From: Anoxybacillus sp.
Lineage (GTDB): Bacteria > Bacillota > Bacilli > Bacillales > Anoxybacillaceae
Direction of reading: 5' to 3'
DNA: 36,189 nt
Assembly: GCF_023512315.1 (NCBI RefSeq)
Contig: NZ_JAILZV010000009.1
Coordinates: 1 to 36,189, forward strand
Shown here: piece by piece, positions 26,246 through 35,512 of the stretch
Numbering within the stretch: position 1 is the stretch's first letter
How the letters are laid out: the number at the start of each line of letters is the position of its first letter
Position numbers and translations under genes: made by a program
The notes under the pieces: model-generated
Databases searched by the model: none
Told to the model about the DNA's origin: nothing
What the model saw: only the letters and a program-made list of their open reading frames with translations

Positions 26246-29014
26246 ATGGAGCAAGAAAAACAGCCTATTTCCTTTCCAAATTGGTTGCGACGGTTATACA
26301 TTACATACGAAATTGCATGGAACGTACTACTTGTACTCGCTGTTGTATTGCTTTCGGCCGTTTCCTTTTCGTTCGGTGTCGGTGCAGGTTACTTTGCTTC
26401 TTTAGTAAAAGATATGCGTATCCCGTCGTATACCGAAATGAAAAAAGACATTTATAATTACGAGGAAACGACACACGTTTATTTTGCGAACCGCGTCTAT
26501 TTAGGGAGCTTCCGCTCTGACATCGAGCGGGAAGAAGTCGCTTTAAAAGACGTTTCCCCTTATGTCATTAAAGCAATTATTGCAACGGAAGATGAATATT
26601 TTTACGAACATAAAGGCGTCGTGCCAAAAGCGATTATTCGCGCTTTATTTCAAGAAGCGACAAATTCTTCCCTTCGTACAGGAGGAAGCACACTAACCCA
26701 ACAACTTGTCAAAAACCAAATTTTAACGAACGAAGTGTCATTTGAGCGAAAGGCGAAAGAAATTTTGCTTGCGCTTCGCCTCGAACATTTTTTTAGCAAA
26801 GACGAAATTTTAGAAGCATATTTAAACGTTGTTCCGTTTGGGAGAAACTCTTCGGGTCGCAATATCGCTGGCATCCAAGCAGCGGCGCAAGGCGTATTCG
26901 GTGTAAATGCGAAAGATTTAAATTTAGCACAAGCCGCCTTTTTAGCAGGACTCCCGCAAAGTCCATTCGGATATACTCCGTTTACGAGCGATGGAGAAGT
27001 GAAAAAAGATCTTACCCCGGCATTGCAACGGATGAAAACCGTACTAACGCGAATGAAAAAAGCAGGTTTCATTTCTGAACGACAGTACAACGAAGCGTTG
27101 GCGTATGACATCACTAAACATCTTGCGCCGCCGAAGCCATCGCCATTTGAAAAATATCCTTGGCTAACGATGGAAATTGAACAGCGAGCAAAAGCGATTT
27201 TAGCAGACGTCCTCGCGAAAAAAGATGGCTATACAAAAAAAGATTTACAAAACAATTCTTCTTTATACGAAGAGTATAAGGCAAAAGCAGAAAGACAATT
27301 GCGACAAAACGGATACGACATTTACACAACGATCGACAAAGATATTTATGACCGCATGCAAGCAGTTGTTGCCAAATATCCGTATTTCGGAAGCGATATT
27401 GTGACGCGGGAAAAAGATAAGAAAACGGGGAAAATCGTCACAAAAGTAGAGCCGGTCGAAGTCGGAGCGATGCTGATCGAAAACAAAACAGGGCGCATCA
27501 TTAGCTTTGTCGGGGGACGAGATTATCATCGTGAACAGCTAAACCATGCCACCCAAGCATATCGTTCGAACGGTTCCACAATGAAACCACTATTAGTCTA
27601 TGCGCCAGCGATGGAAATGGGGATTGTACAACCAGGCTCGGTCATTCCAGATATCGAGTTGCGTGTATCTACCCCGGGCGGCACATACAGCCCAAAAAAT
27701 GCCGATCATAAGACGCACGGGCTCGTATCGGTGCGCCGCGCCTTGCAATATTCGTATAACATCCCAGCCGTGCGCACATATATGAAAACCGTTAACCAAC
27801 GCCCGATTACGTATTTAGAAAAAATGGGCTTCACTAGTTTGACGAAAGCAGACGCCACCAATTTATCAATGGCGCTCGGTGCGTTAACAAAAGGGGTAAC
27901 AGTCGAAGAAAACGTGAATGCTTACGCTACGTTTGGCAATTACGGAACGTTTGTCGACGCGTACCTAATCGAAAAAATTGTCGCAAAAGATGGACAAGTC
28001 GTCTACGAACATAAAAGCGAGCCCGTCAACGTCTTTTCGCCGCAAACGACCTATTTAACCATTGACATGATGCGTGACGTTATTCGCCAAGGGACGGCTG
28101 CTTCTCTCCCATCCTTTTTAAAATTCCGCGCCGATTGGGCAGGAAAAACGGGAACAGGGCAAGATAATAAAGATGCATGGTTTGTCGCAACGAATCCGAA
28201 CGTGACGTTTGGCACATGGATTGGCTACGACACGCCACGGCCGTTAGAGATGAAATATAAAGGATTGACTTATAGCAAACGAAACTTGCTGCTATGGGCG
28301 CAATTGATGAATGCCGCTTATGACGTCAAACCAGACTTAGTCGCGCCGAAAGAGCGTTTTCAAATGCCAGGCGGCATCGTGCGGCGCACTTACTGCACCG
28401 TATCAGGGCTTATTCCGTCTGCAATGTGCGAAAAAGCTGGGTTGGTCAGCAGTGATTTATACAACGCCAAATTTGTACCGACAGAAGAGGATCATTCGTT
28501 AATGAGCGGAAAATTTGTCGAAGTGAACGGAAAACGGTACGCGGCGCTTCCGACCACCCCACAAGAATTTACAAGCGACGGGGTAGGGGTGAATGCCCAA
28601 CTACTCGAAGAATGGGGAATAAAAGAAACCGACCTTGCGAAACTATTCCCTGATTCACCTGAATGGAAAAACGTTGGTGTCTTTGCTGAATTGAAAGAAA
28701 ACGGAAAACGTCCCGACCCGCCTGTCGTGCAATTGACAAATAAAAAATTGACATGGGCAGCACACCGCGAGCCCGATGTGATTGGCTACCGCGTATATCG
28801 TGCCGAGCAAGAAGGATTGCCGTTTCAAGTAGTAGCGGCGCTGAAAACTGGAACACCACCGTCATTTACCATTCCTTCCGAAACCGGCGTCTATTACGTG
28901 ACCGCGGTCGATATTAGCGGAAACGAATCCGCACCATCTAACCTAATTTCGTTTGCCACACCGGCAACGACAGAGGAAAAACCGAACAATGCCACGAATC
29001 AAACGGAACGCTAG
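26246..29014 (+). CDS. Class A penicillin-binding protein with C-terminal FN3-like domain
   Basis: 922 residues from the ATG at 26246, behind GGAGG; a TTG at 26240 is the upstream edge of the frame. One membrane anchor lies near residues 25-50. The glycosyltransferase domain (GT51) has ATEDEYFYEHKG, GGSTLTQQLVKN and the KAKEILLALRLE motif. The transpeptidase has STMK (about 443), SYN (about 501) and KTGTG (about 632). The last 90 residues form a fibronectin-III-like domain (VIGYRVYRAEQ and YYVTAVDISGNES), and the extreme end is rich in E, K and N. It polymerises and cross-links peptidoglycan outside the membrane. Monocistronic by its position; nearest to the PBP1A/PbpG-type group, so I give no symbol. 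Confidence 0.93.
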   Translation: MEQEKQPISFPNWLRRLYITYEIAWNVLLVLAVVLLSAVSFSFGVGAGYFASLVKDMRIPSYTEMKKDIYNYEETTHVYFANRVYLGSFRSDIEREEVALKDVSPYVIKAIIATEDEYFYEHKGVVPKAIIRALFQEATNSSLRTGGSTLTQQLVKNQILTNEVSFERKAKEILLALRLEHFFSKDEILEAYLNVVPFGRNSSGRNIAGIQAAAQGVFGVNAKDLNLAQAAFLAGLPQSPFGYTPFTSDGEVKKDLTPALQRMKTVLTRMKKAGFISERQYNEALAYDITKHLAPPKPSPFEKYPWLTMEIEQRAKAILADVLAKKDGYTKKDLQNNSSLYEEYKAKAERQLRQNGYDIYTTIDKDIYDRMQAVVAKYPYFGSDIVTREKDKKTGKIVTKVEPVEVGAMLIENKTGRIISFVGGRDYHREQLNHATQAYRSNGSTMKPLLVYAPAMEMGIVQPGSVIPDIELRVSTPGGTYSPKNADHKTHGLVSVRRALQYSYNIPAVRTYMKTVNQRPITYLEKMGFTSLTKADATNLSMALGALTKGVTVEENVNAYATFGNYGTFVDAYLIEKIVAKDGQVVYEHKSEPVNVFSPQTTYLTIDMMRDVIRQGTAASLPSFLKFRADWAGKTGTGQDNKDAWFVATNPNVTFGTWIGYDTPRPLEMKYKGLTYSKRNLLLWAQLMNAAYDVKPDLVAPKERFQMPGGIVRRTYCTVSGLIPSAMCEKAGLVSSDLYNAKFVPTEEDHSLMSGKFVEVNGKRYAALPTTPQEFTSDGVGVNAQLLEEWGIKETDLAKLFPDSPEWKNVGVFAELKENGKRPDPPVVQLTNKKLTWAAHREPDVIGYRVYRAEQEGLPFQVVAALKTGTPPSFTIPSETGVYYVTAVDISGNESAPSNLISFATPATTEEKPNNATNQTER

Positions 29015-29046
29015 AAAAGGAATTTTCTGCAAAGGTCGGCTTTCTT

Positions 29047-29135
29047 TAAGAAAGATACGAAGTATTGTTTCGCCAAAATCGTTCGTACGTGTATATGGTG
29101 ATAAAAGTGGGTGCCCCAATTTTGGGACACCCTCT
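29047..29135. mobile_element. MITE-like element, copy B (partial)
   Basis: Shares the sequence GGTGATAA and the GGGTGCCCC...TTTTGGGACACCCTCT right end with copy A at 19278-19398, plus looser similarity across about 90 bp. The left end matching copy A is missing, so it is truncated or diverged. The right-end hairpin (GGGTGTCCC with GGGGCACCC) lies five bases beyond the acsA stop codon and probably terminates acsA. Confidence 0.5.
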
Positions 29136-29139
29136 TGTT

Positions 29140-30855
29140 TTAGTCTTCCATTGTCGACAAGTCGCCTGTTGGTAAATTCAATTCCCACGCTTTTAAGACG
29201 CGGCGCATAATTTTTCCGCTGCGCGTTTTCGGCAATTTATCGCGGAACTCGATTTCGCGCGGTGCCGCGTGAGCTGCCAATCCTTTTTTCACAAACTGGC
29301 GAATGTCTTCGATGAGTTCTTCTGACGGCTCATATCCTTCACGAAGCGAAATAAACGCTTTAATAATTTCGCCGCGTACCGGATCTGGCTTGCCGATGAC
29401 CCCTGCTTCCGCAACAGCTGGATGTTCGACTAGTTTACTTTCTACTTCAAACGGACCGACCCGTTCACCAGAGGTCATAATGACATCATCAATGCGACCT
29501 TGGAACCAGAAGTATCCGTCTTCGTCCATGTACGCCGAATCGCCGGACACATACCAATCGCCGATAAAGTACGACTCATATTTTTGCGGATTGTTCCAAA
29601 TCGTCTTCATCATCGACGGCCACCCTTTGCGAATAGCCAAGTTCCCCATGCGGTATGGCGGAAGCTCATTGCCTTGGTCATCGATAATCGCTGCTTTTAC
29701 TCCTGGAATCGGCTTACCCATGGAGCCTGGCTTAATTTCCATGCACGGATAGTTACAAATGAGCTGCGCCCCTGTTTCTGTCATCCACCACGTATCATGG
29801 ATGCGGCGATGGAACACTTTCATTCCCCAGCGAACGACCTCTGGATTTAACGGCTCCCCGACGCTTAAAATATGGCGCAATGAGCTCAAATCAAATTTTT
29901 TCACTAACTCATCGCCTGCTCCCATCAACATTCGGAACGCGGTCGGCGCACTGTACCAAACAGTAACGCCGTAGTCTTCAATCGTTTTATACCATGCTTC
30001 TGGGCTGAACCGACCGCCGACAATGACATTCGAAGCGCCGCACAACCATGGCCCGAAAATGCCGTACGATGTCCCTGTTACCCAGCCCGGGTCAGCCGTA
30101 CACCAGTAGACGTCGTCTTCTTTTAAATCAAGCACCCATTTCGCTGTTTGATAATGTTGAATCATTGCGTTATGCACATGCAAAACGCCTTTTGGCTTCC
30201 CTGTCGAGCCGGATGTATAATGCAAAATGAGTCCGTCTTGCCGATCGACCCACTCGATATCAAAATGTTTGCTTGCTTCGCTCATCCGCTTTTTAAAGTC
30301 AATGTATGGTCCTTCTTCAACAATATCGTCGCCGACAAGTAAGACGTGTTTTAGCGCTGGTAACTCATTGACCGGAACGCGTGGAAGCAGCTCTTTTGTT
30401 GTCACGATCACTTTCGCTTCGCTGTCTTCTAACCGGTCGCGCACCGCTCCTTCCATGAACGCTTCAAACAATGGACCAACAATCGCTCCGACTTTGATTG
30501 CGCCAAGAACGGCAAAATACAATTCTGGAGAGCGCGGCATAAAAATAAATACACGGTCACCTTTTTCCACGTCCGCGACTTGTTTAAATACGTTCGCTGC
30601 TTTGTTTGACCACTCTTTCATTTCTTTAAACGTATATTTTTCTTCTCTCGAAGCGTCGCGATAATAAAGCGCCACTTTATTTTTCCGGAACGTTTCTACG
30701 TGGCGGTCAATCGCTTCATAGGCCATATTCACCCGTCCTGTTTCCGCCCATGAAAACTGCTTTTCTGTTTCCGACCAGTCGAATGTTCGATACGTTTCGT
30801 CATAGTTTTTTAAATTGTGTTCCCCTTGTATGACCGGTAGCATTTCTACTTTCAT
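29140..30855 (-). CDS. acsA: Acetyl-CoA synthetase AcsA
   Basis: 571 residues of the AMP-forming acyl-CoA synthetase family. The motif YTSGSTGKPKGVLH binds ATP phosphate; WWMTETGAQLI and YVSGDSAYMDEDGYFWFQGRIDD (core GRIDD) follow. The C-terminal PKTRSGKIMRR holds K548, the lysine whose acetylation by AcuA switches the enzyme off in B. subtilis. It makes acetyl-CoA from acetate, CoA and ATP. The start is supported by GGGGGAA and by alignment from memory with B. subtilis AcsA. Divergent from acuABC. Confidence 0.96.
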   Translation of the reverse strand: MKVEMLPVIQGEHNLKNYDETYRTFDWSETEKQFSWAETGRVNMAYEAIDRHVETFRKNKVALYYRDASREEKYTFKEMKEWSNKAANVFKQVADVEKGDRVFIFMPRSPELYFAVLGAIKVGAIVGPLFEAFMEGAVRDRLEDSEAKVIVTTKELLPRVPVNELPALKHVLLVGDDIVEEGPYIDFKKRMSEASKHFDIEWVDRQDGLILHYTSGSTGKPKGVLHVHNAMIQHYQTAKWVLDLKEDDVYWCTADPGWVTGTSYGIFGPWLCGASNVIVGGRFSPEAWYKTIEDYGVTVWYSAPTAFRMLMGAGDELVKKFDLSSLRHILSVGEPLNPEVVRWGMKVFHRRIHDTWWMTETGAQLICNYPCMEIKPGSMGKPIPGVKAAIIDDQGNELPPYRMGNLAIRKGWPSMMKTIWNNPQKYESYFIGDWYVSGDSAYMDEDGYFWFQGRIDDVIMTSGERVGPFEVESKLVEHPAVAEAGVIGKPDPVRGEIIKAFISLREGYEPSEELIEDIRQFVKKGLAAHAAPREIEFRDKLPKTRSGKIMRRVLKAWELNLPTGDLSTMED

Positions 30856-30874
30856 TCCCCTAGTTCCCCCTTTA

Positions 30875-30888
30875 TGTAAGTGATTACA
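30875..30888. promoter_or_regulatory. cre-like site near the acsA start
   Basis: TGTAAGTGATTACA matches the CcpA consensus TGWNANCGNTNWCA except for T in place of C at position 7, and is a near-perfect palindrome. It lies between the acsA promoter and its start codon, a roadblock or repression position. CcpA is encoded about 3 kb away. Confidence 0.6.
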
Positions 30889-30893
30889 TTCCC

Positions 30894-30922
30894 ATTATAG
30901 TACAACTTTTTTAATTTCTCAA
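30894..30922 (-). promoter_or_regulatory. acsA promoter
   Basis: On the minus strand TTGAGA (30922-30917) and TATAAT (30899-30894) are 17 bp apart, a strong sigma-A promoter 39 bp before the start codon. Confidence 0.75.
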
Positions 30923-30961
30923 TTTTTAAAAAATTTTATTTTGGAAATAAAGAAATTTTTT

Positions 30962-30975
30962 TGAAAACGCTTTAA
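30962..30975. promoter_or_regulatory. cre site of acuABC
   Basis: TGAAAACGCTTTAA matches the cre consensus with one mismatch (position 13) and nearly equals the cre site I remember for B. subtilis acuA. It precedes a TATAAT -10 at 30992-30997, covering the -35 area, so CcpA would repress in glucose. Confidence 0.72.
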
Positions 30976-31030
30976 CTTTTCGGTTTTTATGTATAATGAG
31001 AGATAGAAAACTTAGTCAGGTGGTGGCTAA

Positions 31031-31663
31031 ATGGAACATAAGAAAACATATAATGCCAAAGAATTAAAAACACCGAAAGGGACGCTTATTATCGAAGGAC
31101 CTGTGCCGGCTGAAAAATTAGCAGCCTATGAATTTCACCATGATTTAACCGCCTTCCGCCAACCCGAACAACAACATCAAGCATTAATCGACATCGCCCG
31201 GCTTCCTGAAGGAAGAATTATTATTGCCCGGCATCATCAAACGATCGTCGGCTATGTGACATTTTTGTATCCTGACCCGCTCGAGCGCTGGTCGGAAGGA
31301 AAAATGGAAAACTTAATTGAACTAGGGGCAATCGAAGTCATTCCTGAATTTCGCGGCTATCAAGTCGGCAAAAACTTATTGATTGTGTCGATGATGGACG
31401 ATGCGATGGAAGACTATATTATCATTACAACGGAGTATTATTGGCATTGGGATTTGAAGCGGACAGGTCTTAACGTGTGGGAATATCGAAAAGTGATGGA
31501 GAAAATGATGAATGCCGGCGGACTCGTTTGGTATGCGACTGATGATCCGGAAATATGCTCCCATCCGGCTAACTGTTTAATGGCGCGCATCGGAAAACGG
31601 GTCGATCAAGCGTCCATTCAAAAATTTGACCGGCTTCGGTTTATGAATCGGTTTATGTATTAG
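31031..31663 (+). CDS. acuA: Protein acetyltransferase AcuA
   Basis: 210 residues of the GNAT family, with the acetyl-CoA binding region around [17 protein letters not shown] (residues 97-115). In B. subtilis AcuA acetylates the C-terminal lysine of AcsA, inactivating it; the same pairing is likely here. First gene of acuABC, 26 bp ahead of acuB, with an AGGTGGTGG ribosome site. Confidence 0.93.
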   Translation: MEHKKTYNAKELKTPKGTLIIEGPVPAEKLAAYEFHHDLTAFRQPEQQHQALIDIARLPEGRIIIARHHQTIVGYVTFLYPDPLERWSEGKMENLIELGAIEVIPEFRGYQVGKNLLIVSMMDDAMEDYIIITTEYYWHWDLKRTGLNVWEYRKVMEKMMNAGGLVWYATDDPEICSHPANCLMARIGKRVDQASIQKFDRLRFMNRFMY

Positions 31664-31689
31664 GGGAAAACAAAGGGGGAGAGTTACGA

Positions 31690-32334
31690 ATGATTGTCGA
31701 GCAAATCATGAAAACAAACGTGGCGACGCTTCAGCCGCATCAAACGATTGCCGAAGCGATACAGCTACTCAAGCAGCACCGAATCCGCCATCTTCCGATC
31801 GTTGATGATGAACAACATGTCGTCGGCATTGTGACCGACCGCGATATTCGCGATGTAAGTCCGTCCATTTTCCACGCATGTGAACATTTAGAGGATTTTG
31901 AAAAACCAGTGAGCACGATTATGAAAACCGATGTGATTACTGGTCATCCACTCGATTTCGTCGAAGAAGTCGCGGCATTGTTTTACGAACATCGCATTAG
32001 CTGTTTGCCTATCACAAAAGACAGAAAGCTCGTCGGCATTATTACGGAAACAGACTTATTATATACACTTGTGCAGCTAACAGGGGCGCATCAACCCGGC
32101 TCGCAAATCGAAGTGAAAGTGCCGAATTTGAGCGGTATGTTAAGCGAAGTCACCGCCGTTTTTGCGAAACGAAATGTGAATATTGCTAGCGTCCTTGTCT
32201 ATCCTGATAAAGATGAACGCTATAAAATTCTTGTCTTCCGCATTCAAACGATGAACCCAATTCAAGTAATCGCCGATTTAAAAAGTGCAGGGTATACCGT
32301 ATTATGGCCGAACTTGCCGGGGGTTTCATCATGA
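31690..32334 (+). CDS. acuB: AcuB, CBS-pair and ACT domain protein
   Basis: 214 residues. Two CBS domains (about 7-60 and 75-130: [11 protein letters not shown] and [11 protein letters not shown]) are followed by an ACT domain (about 140-205). CBS pairs bind adenine nucleotides, so it is probably an energy or cofactor sensor in acetoin/acetate use; the exact role is not known. Its stop overlaps the acuC start (ATGA). Confidence 0.92.
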   Translation: MIVEQIMKTNVATLQPHQTIAEAIQLLKQHRIRHLPIVDDEQHVVGIVTDRDIRDVSPSIFHACEHLEDFEKPVSTIMKTDVITGHPLDFVEEVAALFYEHRISCLPITKDRKLVGIITETDLLYTLVQLTGAHQPGSQIEVKVPNLSGMLSEVTAVFAKRNVNIASVLVYPDKDERYKILVFRIQTMNPIQVIADLKSAGYTVLWPNLPGVSS

Positions 32335-33509
32335 AAAAAGAGTGCGTGTTTGTGTATTCAGATGACTTTCAGCTGTACAAATTTCATGACGCACACCCGT
32401 TCAACCAATTGCGGGTAAAGTTGACGTATGAATTGTTGCGGGAGATGCAAGCGCTAACAGATGAGCAGATTGTTTCCCCACGCATGGCGACAGACGAAGA
32501 ACTCGAGCTCATTCATGACCGCGCGTATATCGATGCGGTGAAAGCTGCCGGGCAAGGACGGCTGCCGGAAGAGGTGGCGATGAATTACGGACTTGGTACC
32601 GAAGACACGCCGATTTTCCCGAATATGCACGAGGCAAGCGCGCTGTTAGTAGGCGCAACGTTAACCGCGGTCGATTACGTCGTGTCAGGAAAAGCAGAGC
32701 ATGCCTTAAGCTTAGGCGGCGGGCTTCATCATGGGTTCAGAGGCAAAGCATCTGGCTTTTGCATTTATAACGACAGCGCCGTAGCGATTAAATATATGCA
32801 GGAGCGATACGGATTGCGCGTACTATACGTCGATACGGACGCACATCACGGCGATGGGGTACAGTGGGCGTTTTATGACGATCCGAATGTTTGCACGTTT
32901 TCGATTCACGAAACAGGGCGGTATTTGTTCCCAGGGACAGGAAATATTACGGAGCGAGGACAAGGAAAAGGGTACGGCTTTTCGTTTAATATTCCAGTCG
33001 ATGCGTTTACGGAAGATGAGTCGTGGGTTGATGCGTATACGCAAGCGTTTCGGGAAATTGCCGCTTTTTTTAAACCGGACATTATTTTAACGCAAAATGG
33101 CGCCGATGCGCACTATTATGACCCGCTCACCCATTTGTCGGTGACGATGAAAACGTATCGGGAAATTCCGAAAATCGCGCATGAAATTGCCCATGAATAT
33201 TGTGGGGGACGTTGGGTGGCGGTCGGCGGCGGAGGATATGATATTTGGCGGGTCGTTCCGCGCGCTTGGGCGCTCATCTGGCTAGAAATGACGGAACAAT
33301 CAAACATTTCAGGCAACCTTCCGCAAGCATGGCTTGATAAATGGCAGCCACACGCCCCAGTGCCGCTTCCGCCGGAATGGGACGACCCCGACATGTTATA
33401 CCCGCCCATTCCGCGCAAGGCGGAAATTACCGAAAAAAATGCCCAAACGGTCGAAAAAGCACTCTACCCGATTCGCAGCCAACGCTCGAATATGAAACAA
33501 AGCCTGTGA
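32331..33509 (+). CDS. acuC: Protein deacetylase AcuC
   Basis: 392 residues from the ATG at 32331, which overlaps the acuB stop and follows GCCGGGGG; the frame opens at 32304. A class I/II zinc histone-deacetylase-like fold: [35 protein letters not shown] and GGGGYD carry the metal and catalytic His/Asp residues. In B. subtilis it removes the acetyl group from AcsA, restoring activity. Confidence 0.94.
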   Translation: MKKECVFVYSDDFQLYKFHDAHPFNQLRVKLTYELLREMQALTDEQIVSPRMATDEELELIHDRAYIDAVKAAGQGRLPEEVAMNYGLGTEDTPIFPNMHEASALLVGATLTAVDYVVSGKAEHALSLGGGLHHGFRGKASGFCIYNDSAVAIKYMQERYGLRVLYVDTDAHHGDGVQWAFYDDPNVCTFSIHETGRYLFPGTGNITERGQGKGYGFSFNIPVDAFTEDESWVDAYTQAFREIAAFFKPDIILTQNGADAHYYDPLTHLSVTMKTYREIPKIAHEIAHEYCGGRWVAVGGGGYDIWRVVPRAWALIWLEMTEQSNISGNLPQAWLDKWQPHAPVPLPPEWDDPDMLYPPIPRKAEITEKNAQTVEKALYPIRSQRSNMKQSL

Positions 33510-33530
33510 AACATCACAGGCTTTGTTTTA
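33499..33530 (+). terminator. Terminator of acuABC
   Basis: AAAGCCTGTG and CACAGGCTTT form a perfect 10-bp stem around six bases, then GTTTTA. The acuC stop codon (33507-33509) lies inside the stem. Confidence 0.82.
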
Positions 33531-33597
33531 CAACTGCTCGCCTCCGCTTTTCGGTGTTGTCTAGCTGCGAACTAACATCCTCCTTCGCTTTTCTTTT
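33531..33597. repeat. Intergenic repeat-like segment with CTAGCT core
   Basis: This short spacer between acuC and ccpA reads CTCCGCTTTTCGGTGTTG then TCTAGCTGCG, a combination I remember as frequent in Bacillaceae intergenic repeats. It shares a CTAGCT core with 24346-24512. No promoter or terminator for ccpA is obvious in it. Confidence 0.35.
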
Positions 33598-34593
33598 TTA
33601 TTTCGTCGATTCGCGGTATTCGATGCGATGTGGTAAGACGACGATATGGTTTTCGACACGCTCTTTGTTCATGTATTTCGTAAGCAGGCGCATCGCGACG
33701 GCACCGATGTCATACATTGGTTGAACGACCGTTGTTAAGCGCGGGCGCACCATCGTTGCTAGTCTTGTATTATCGAAGCCGATGACTTCCAATTGCTCTG
33801 GCACATGCACGCCATGGTCTTGCGCACCATGGATAATGCCAAGCGCCATTTCGTCTGTTCCAGCAAATACCGCTGTCGGCTTTTCTTCTAATTCCGCTAC
33901 TTTTTCATACGCCTCAATGCCGGAATCGTACGAATAATCCCCTTCGACAATAAGCGCTTCATCGTAAGCGATGCCTTGCGCTTCTAACGCGCGGCGATAT
34001 CCTGCCAGCTTTTTAGTATTGATTGGGTCGTTTGCCGGCCCTGTAATATACGCAACGCGCGTATGCCCTTTTTCCAGCAAATGTGTTACTGCTTCAAACG
34101 CTGCCTGCTCGTAATCGATGTTGACAGACGGAATGAGATGATTTTCTTCAATCGTCGCTGCTAAAACAATTGGCACGTCCGATTTTTGAAATTCGTTCAC
34201 ATGCTCTTCTGTAATGTTGCCGCCCATAAACAAAATGCCGTCCACTTGCTTTGCAAGCATCGTGTTCAACAAATGCAATTCTTTTTCTTTATTTTGGTCG
34301 GAGTTGCTTAAAATGATATTATATTTATACATCGTTGCGATATCTTCAATTCCGCGAGCTAATTCGGCAAAAAAGATGCTCGAAATATCAGGGATAATCA
34401 CGCCAACCGTTGTCGTTTTTTTGCTCGCAAGCCCGCGAGCGACTGCGTTTGGCCGATACCCTAACCGCTCAATTGCTTCCAACACTTTTTTTCTTGTGGA
34501 TGGTTTCACATTCGGGTTTCCATTGACGACGCGCGACACGGTCGCCATCGACACGTTCGCTTCCCGCGCCACATCATAAATCGTTACATTCAT
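33598..34593 (-). CDS. ccpA: Catabolite control protein A (CcpA)
   Basis: 331 residues of the LacI/GalR family. The N-terminal helix-turn-helix [18 protein letters not shown] and hinge [18 protein letters not shown], with the sensor [20 protein letters not shown], match CcpA throughout. With P-Ser-HPr it binds cre sites in good carbon supply. Candidate targets are in this window at acsA and acuA. The motPS genes found between acuC and ccpA in B. subtilis are absent here. Confidence 0.95.
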   Translation of the reverse strand: MNVTIYDVAREANVSMATVSRVVNGNPNVKPSTRKKVLEAIERLGYRPNAVARGLASKKTTTVGVIIPDISSIFFAELARGIEDIATMYKYNIILSNSDQNKEKELHLLNTMLAKQVDGILFMGGNITEEHVNEFQKSDVPIVLAATIEENHLIPSVNIDYEQAAFEAVTHLLEKGHTRVAYITGPANDPINTKKLAGYRRALEAQGIAYDEALIVEGDYSYDSGIEAYEKVAELEEKPTAVFAGTDEMALGIIHGAQDHGVHVPEQLEVIGFDNTRLATMVRPRLTTVVQPMYDIGAVAMRLLTKYMNKERVENHIVVLPHRIEYRESTK

Positions 34594-34653
34594 TTCTTTT
34601 CACTCCTCAATCTATTTTCTCACACCGCAAATCTTGCCTATTTATGTAGATTT

Positions 34654-34683
34654 ATCATACGATACATTATCGCCTAATCGCAA
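34654..34683 (-). promoter_or_regulatory. Candidate ccpA promoter
   Basis: On the minus strand TTGCGA (34683-34678) and TATGAT (34659-34654) are 18 bp apart, 60 bp before the ccpA start. A perfect 8+3+8 inverted repeat, AAACATTT-TGC-AAATGTTT (34693-34711), lies just upstream. Confidence 0.5.
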
Positions 34684-34759
34684 CGTCTTCGCAAACATTT
34701 TGCAAATGTTTTCATCATTACGCAAAAACTCTAGTTTGGCAGGTGACAGGCACAACAAT

Positions 34760-35163
34760 GGATAGGACTTTGCCCCACGGATCGTAGCTGTAACTAGCCA
34801 CCGTCGCTCCATTTTCGTCCACGATACGCATGACATCGCCGCGATAGTTTGTCACATAGTAGAAGGTGTTGCCGTTTGAATTCGTGACGGTGTTCGGCTT
34901 TCCATTCGCCCACGTAAACGCCCATACCGTTTGGCCGTTATCGTCAGTGATACGGATTAAGTCGGAGCCATCATAGTGGTAATGGTACGTAGTAGATCCT
35001 ACCGTTTTCGTTTTCCGCAAGCCGTCTGGATGGTACGTGAAGCTGGCGATGGCATTGCCGTTTAAGTCTTTGACGGTAAGCAGGCGGTCTTCTCCGTCTC
35101 ACTCGTAGATGTATTTATCATTTTTGCGAAGGTTTCCTGCTTCAAAGTAGTAAAACCTTTCAC
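34760..35163 (-). pseudogene. Orphan Rhs/YD-repeat core fragment
   Basis: On the minus strand the frame gives FYYFEAGNLRKND, a stop (TGA at 35101-35099, where YEWDG would be expected), then LTVKDLNGNAIASFTYHPDG, YHYHYDGSDLIRITDDNG, YYVTNYRGDVMRIVDENG and SYDPWGKVLS. These are YD-repeat units of an Rhs core. Homology ends at about 34760, before the usual NPFRYRGYRYDEETG and toxin tip. It lies downstream of an intact toxin-immunity tail, so it is most likely a displaced core remnant rather than a gene. No start codon is credible. Confidence 0.75.
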
Positions 35164-35202
35164 CTCATTTAATTTTAATAAAAGTTCAAAGTTTTAATAA
35201 TA

Positions 35203-35239
35203 AAAAAATTGCCTTTGGAGATAGTACTTCTCCCAAGGC
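35203..35239 (-). terminator. Terminator of the immunity gene
   Basis: GCCTTGGGAG and CTCCAAAGGC pair (one mismatch) around a nine-base loop, followed by AATTTTTTTATT on the minus strand, 15 bp past the stop codon. Confidence 0.8.
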
Positions 35240-35253
35240 TCTACTATTATCAT

Positions 35254-35508
35254 CTAAATTAAAAAAAATAATCTACCTATCTGATCAATAAGTTCTTCTA
35301 ATTTCTTCCCTAGATCATTTGGTTCATCGTTGTTTTTTAGACCTATTCTTATAAGTTCATCGGCTACTGCCTCCCTTAGTTCGTTTCCTAGTTGTTCATC
35401 TATACTAACTATTTCTTCACTATCTACTACCCAAAGAAGATCAGGTCTATTGGTTGCCAAACATTGGCGTAGTAAATCCAACATCTCACTATTAATTTTG
35501 TTCAACAT
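35254..35508 (-). CDS. Candidate immunity protein for the Rhs toxin tip
   Basis: 84 residues, acidic, no signal peptide or membrane segment except a hydrophobic end (FFLI). It starts five bases after the toxin stop codon; the GGAGGAGA ribosome site is encoded by the last toxin codons, so the two are coupled. I do not recognise the family. Its position directly after a polymorphic toxin tail, its small size and its acidity are the normal features of an immunity gene. It appears intact although the toxin gene is broken. Confidence 0.6.
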   Translation of the reverse strand: MLNKINSEMLDLLRQCLATNRPDLLWVVDSEEIVSIDEQLGNELREAVADELIRIGLKNNDEPNDLGKKLEELIDQIGRLFFLI

Positions 35509-35512
35509 TTAT

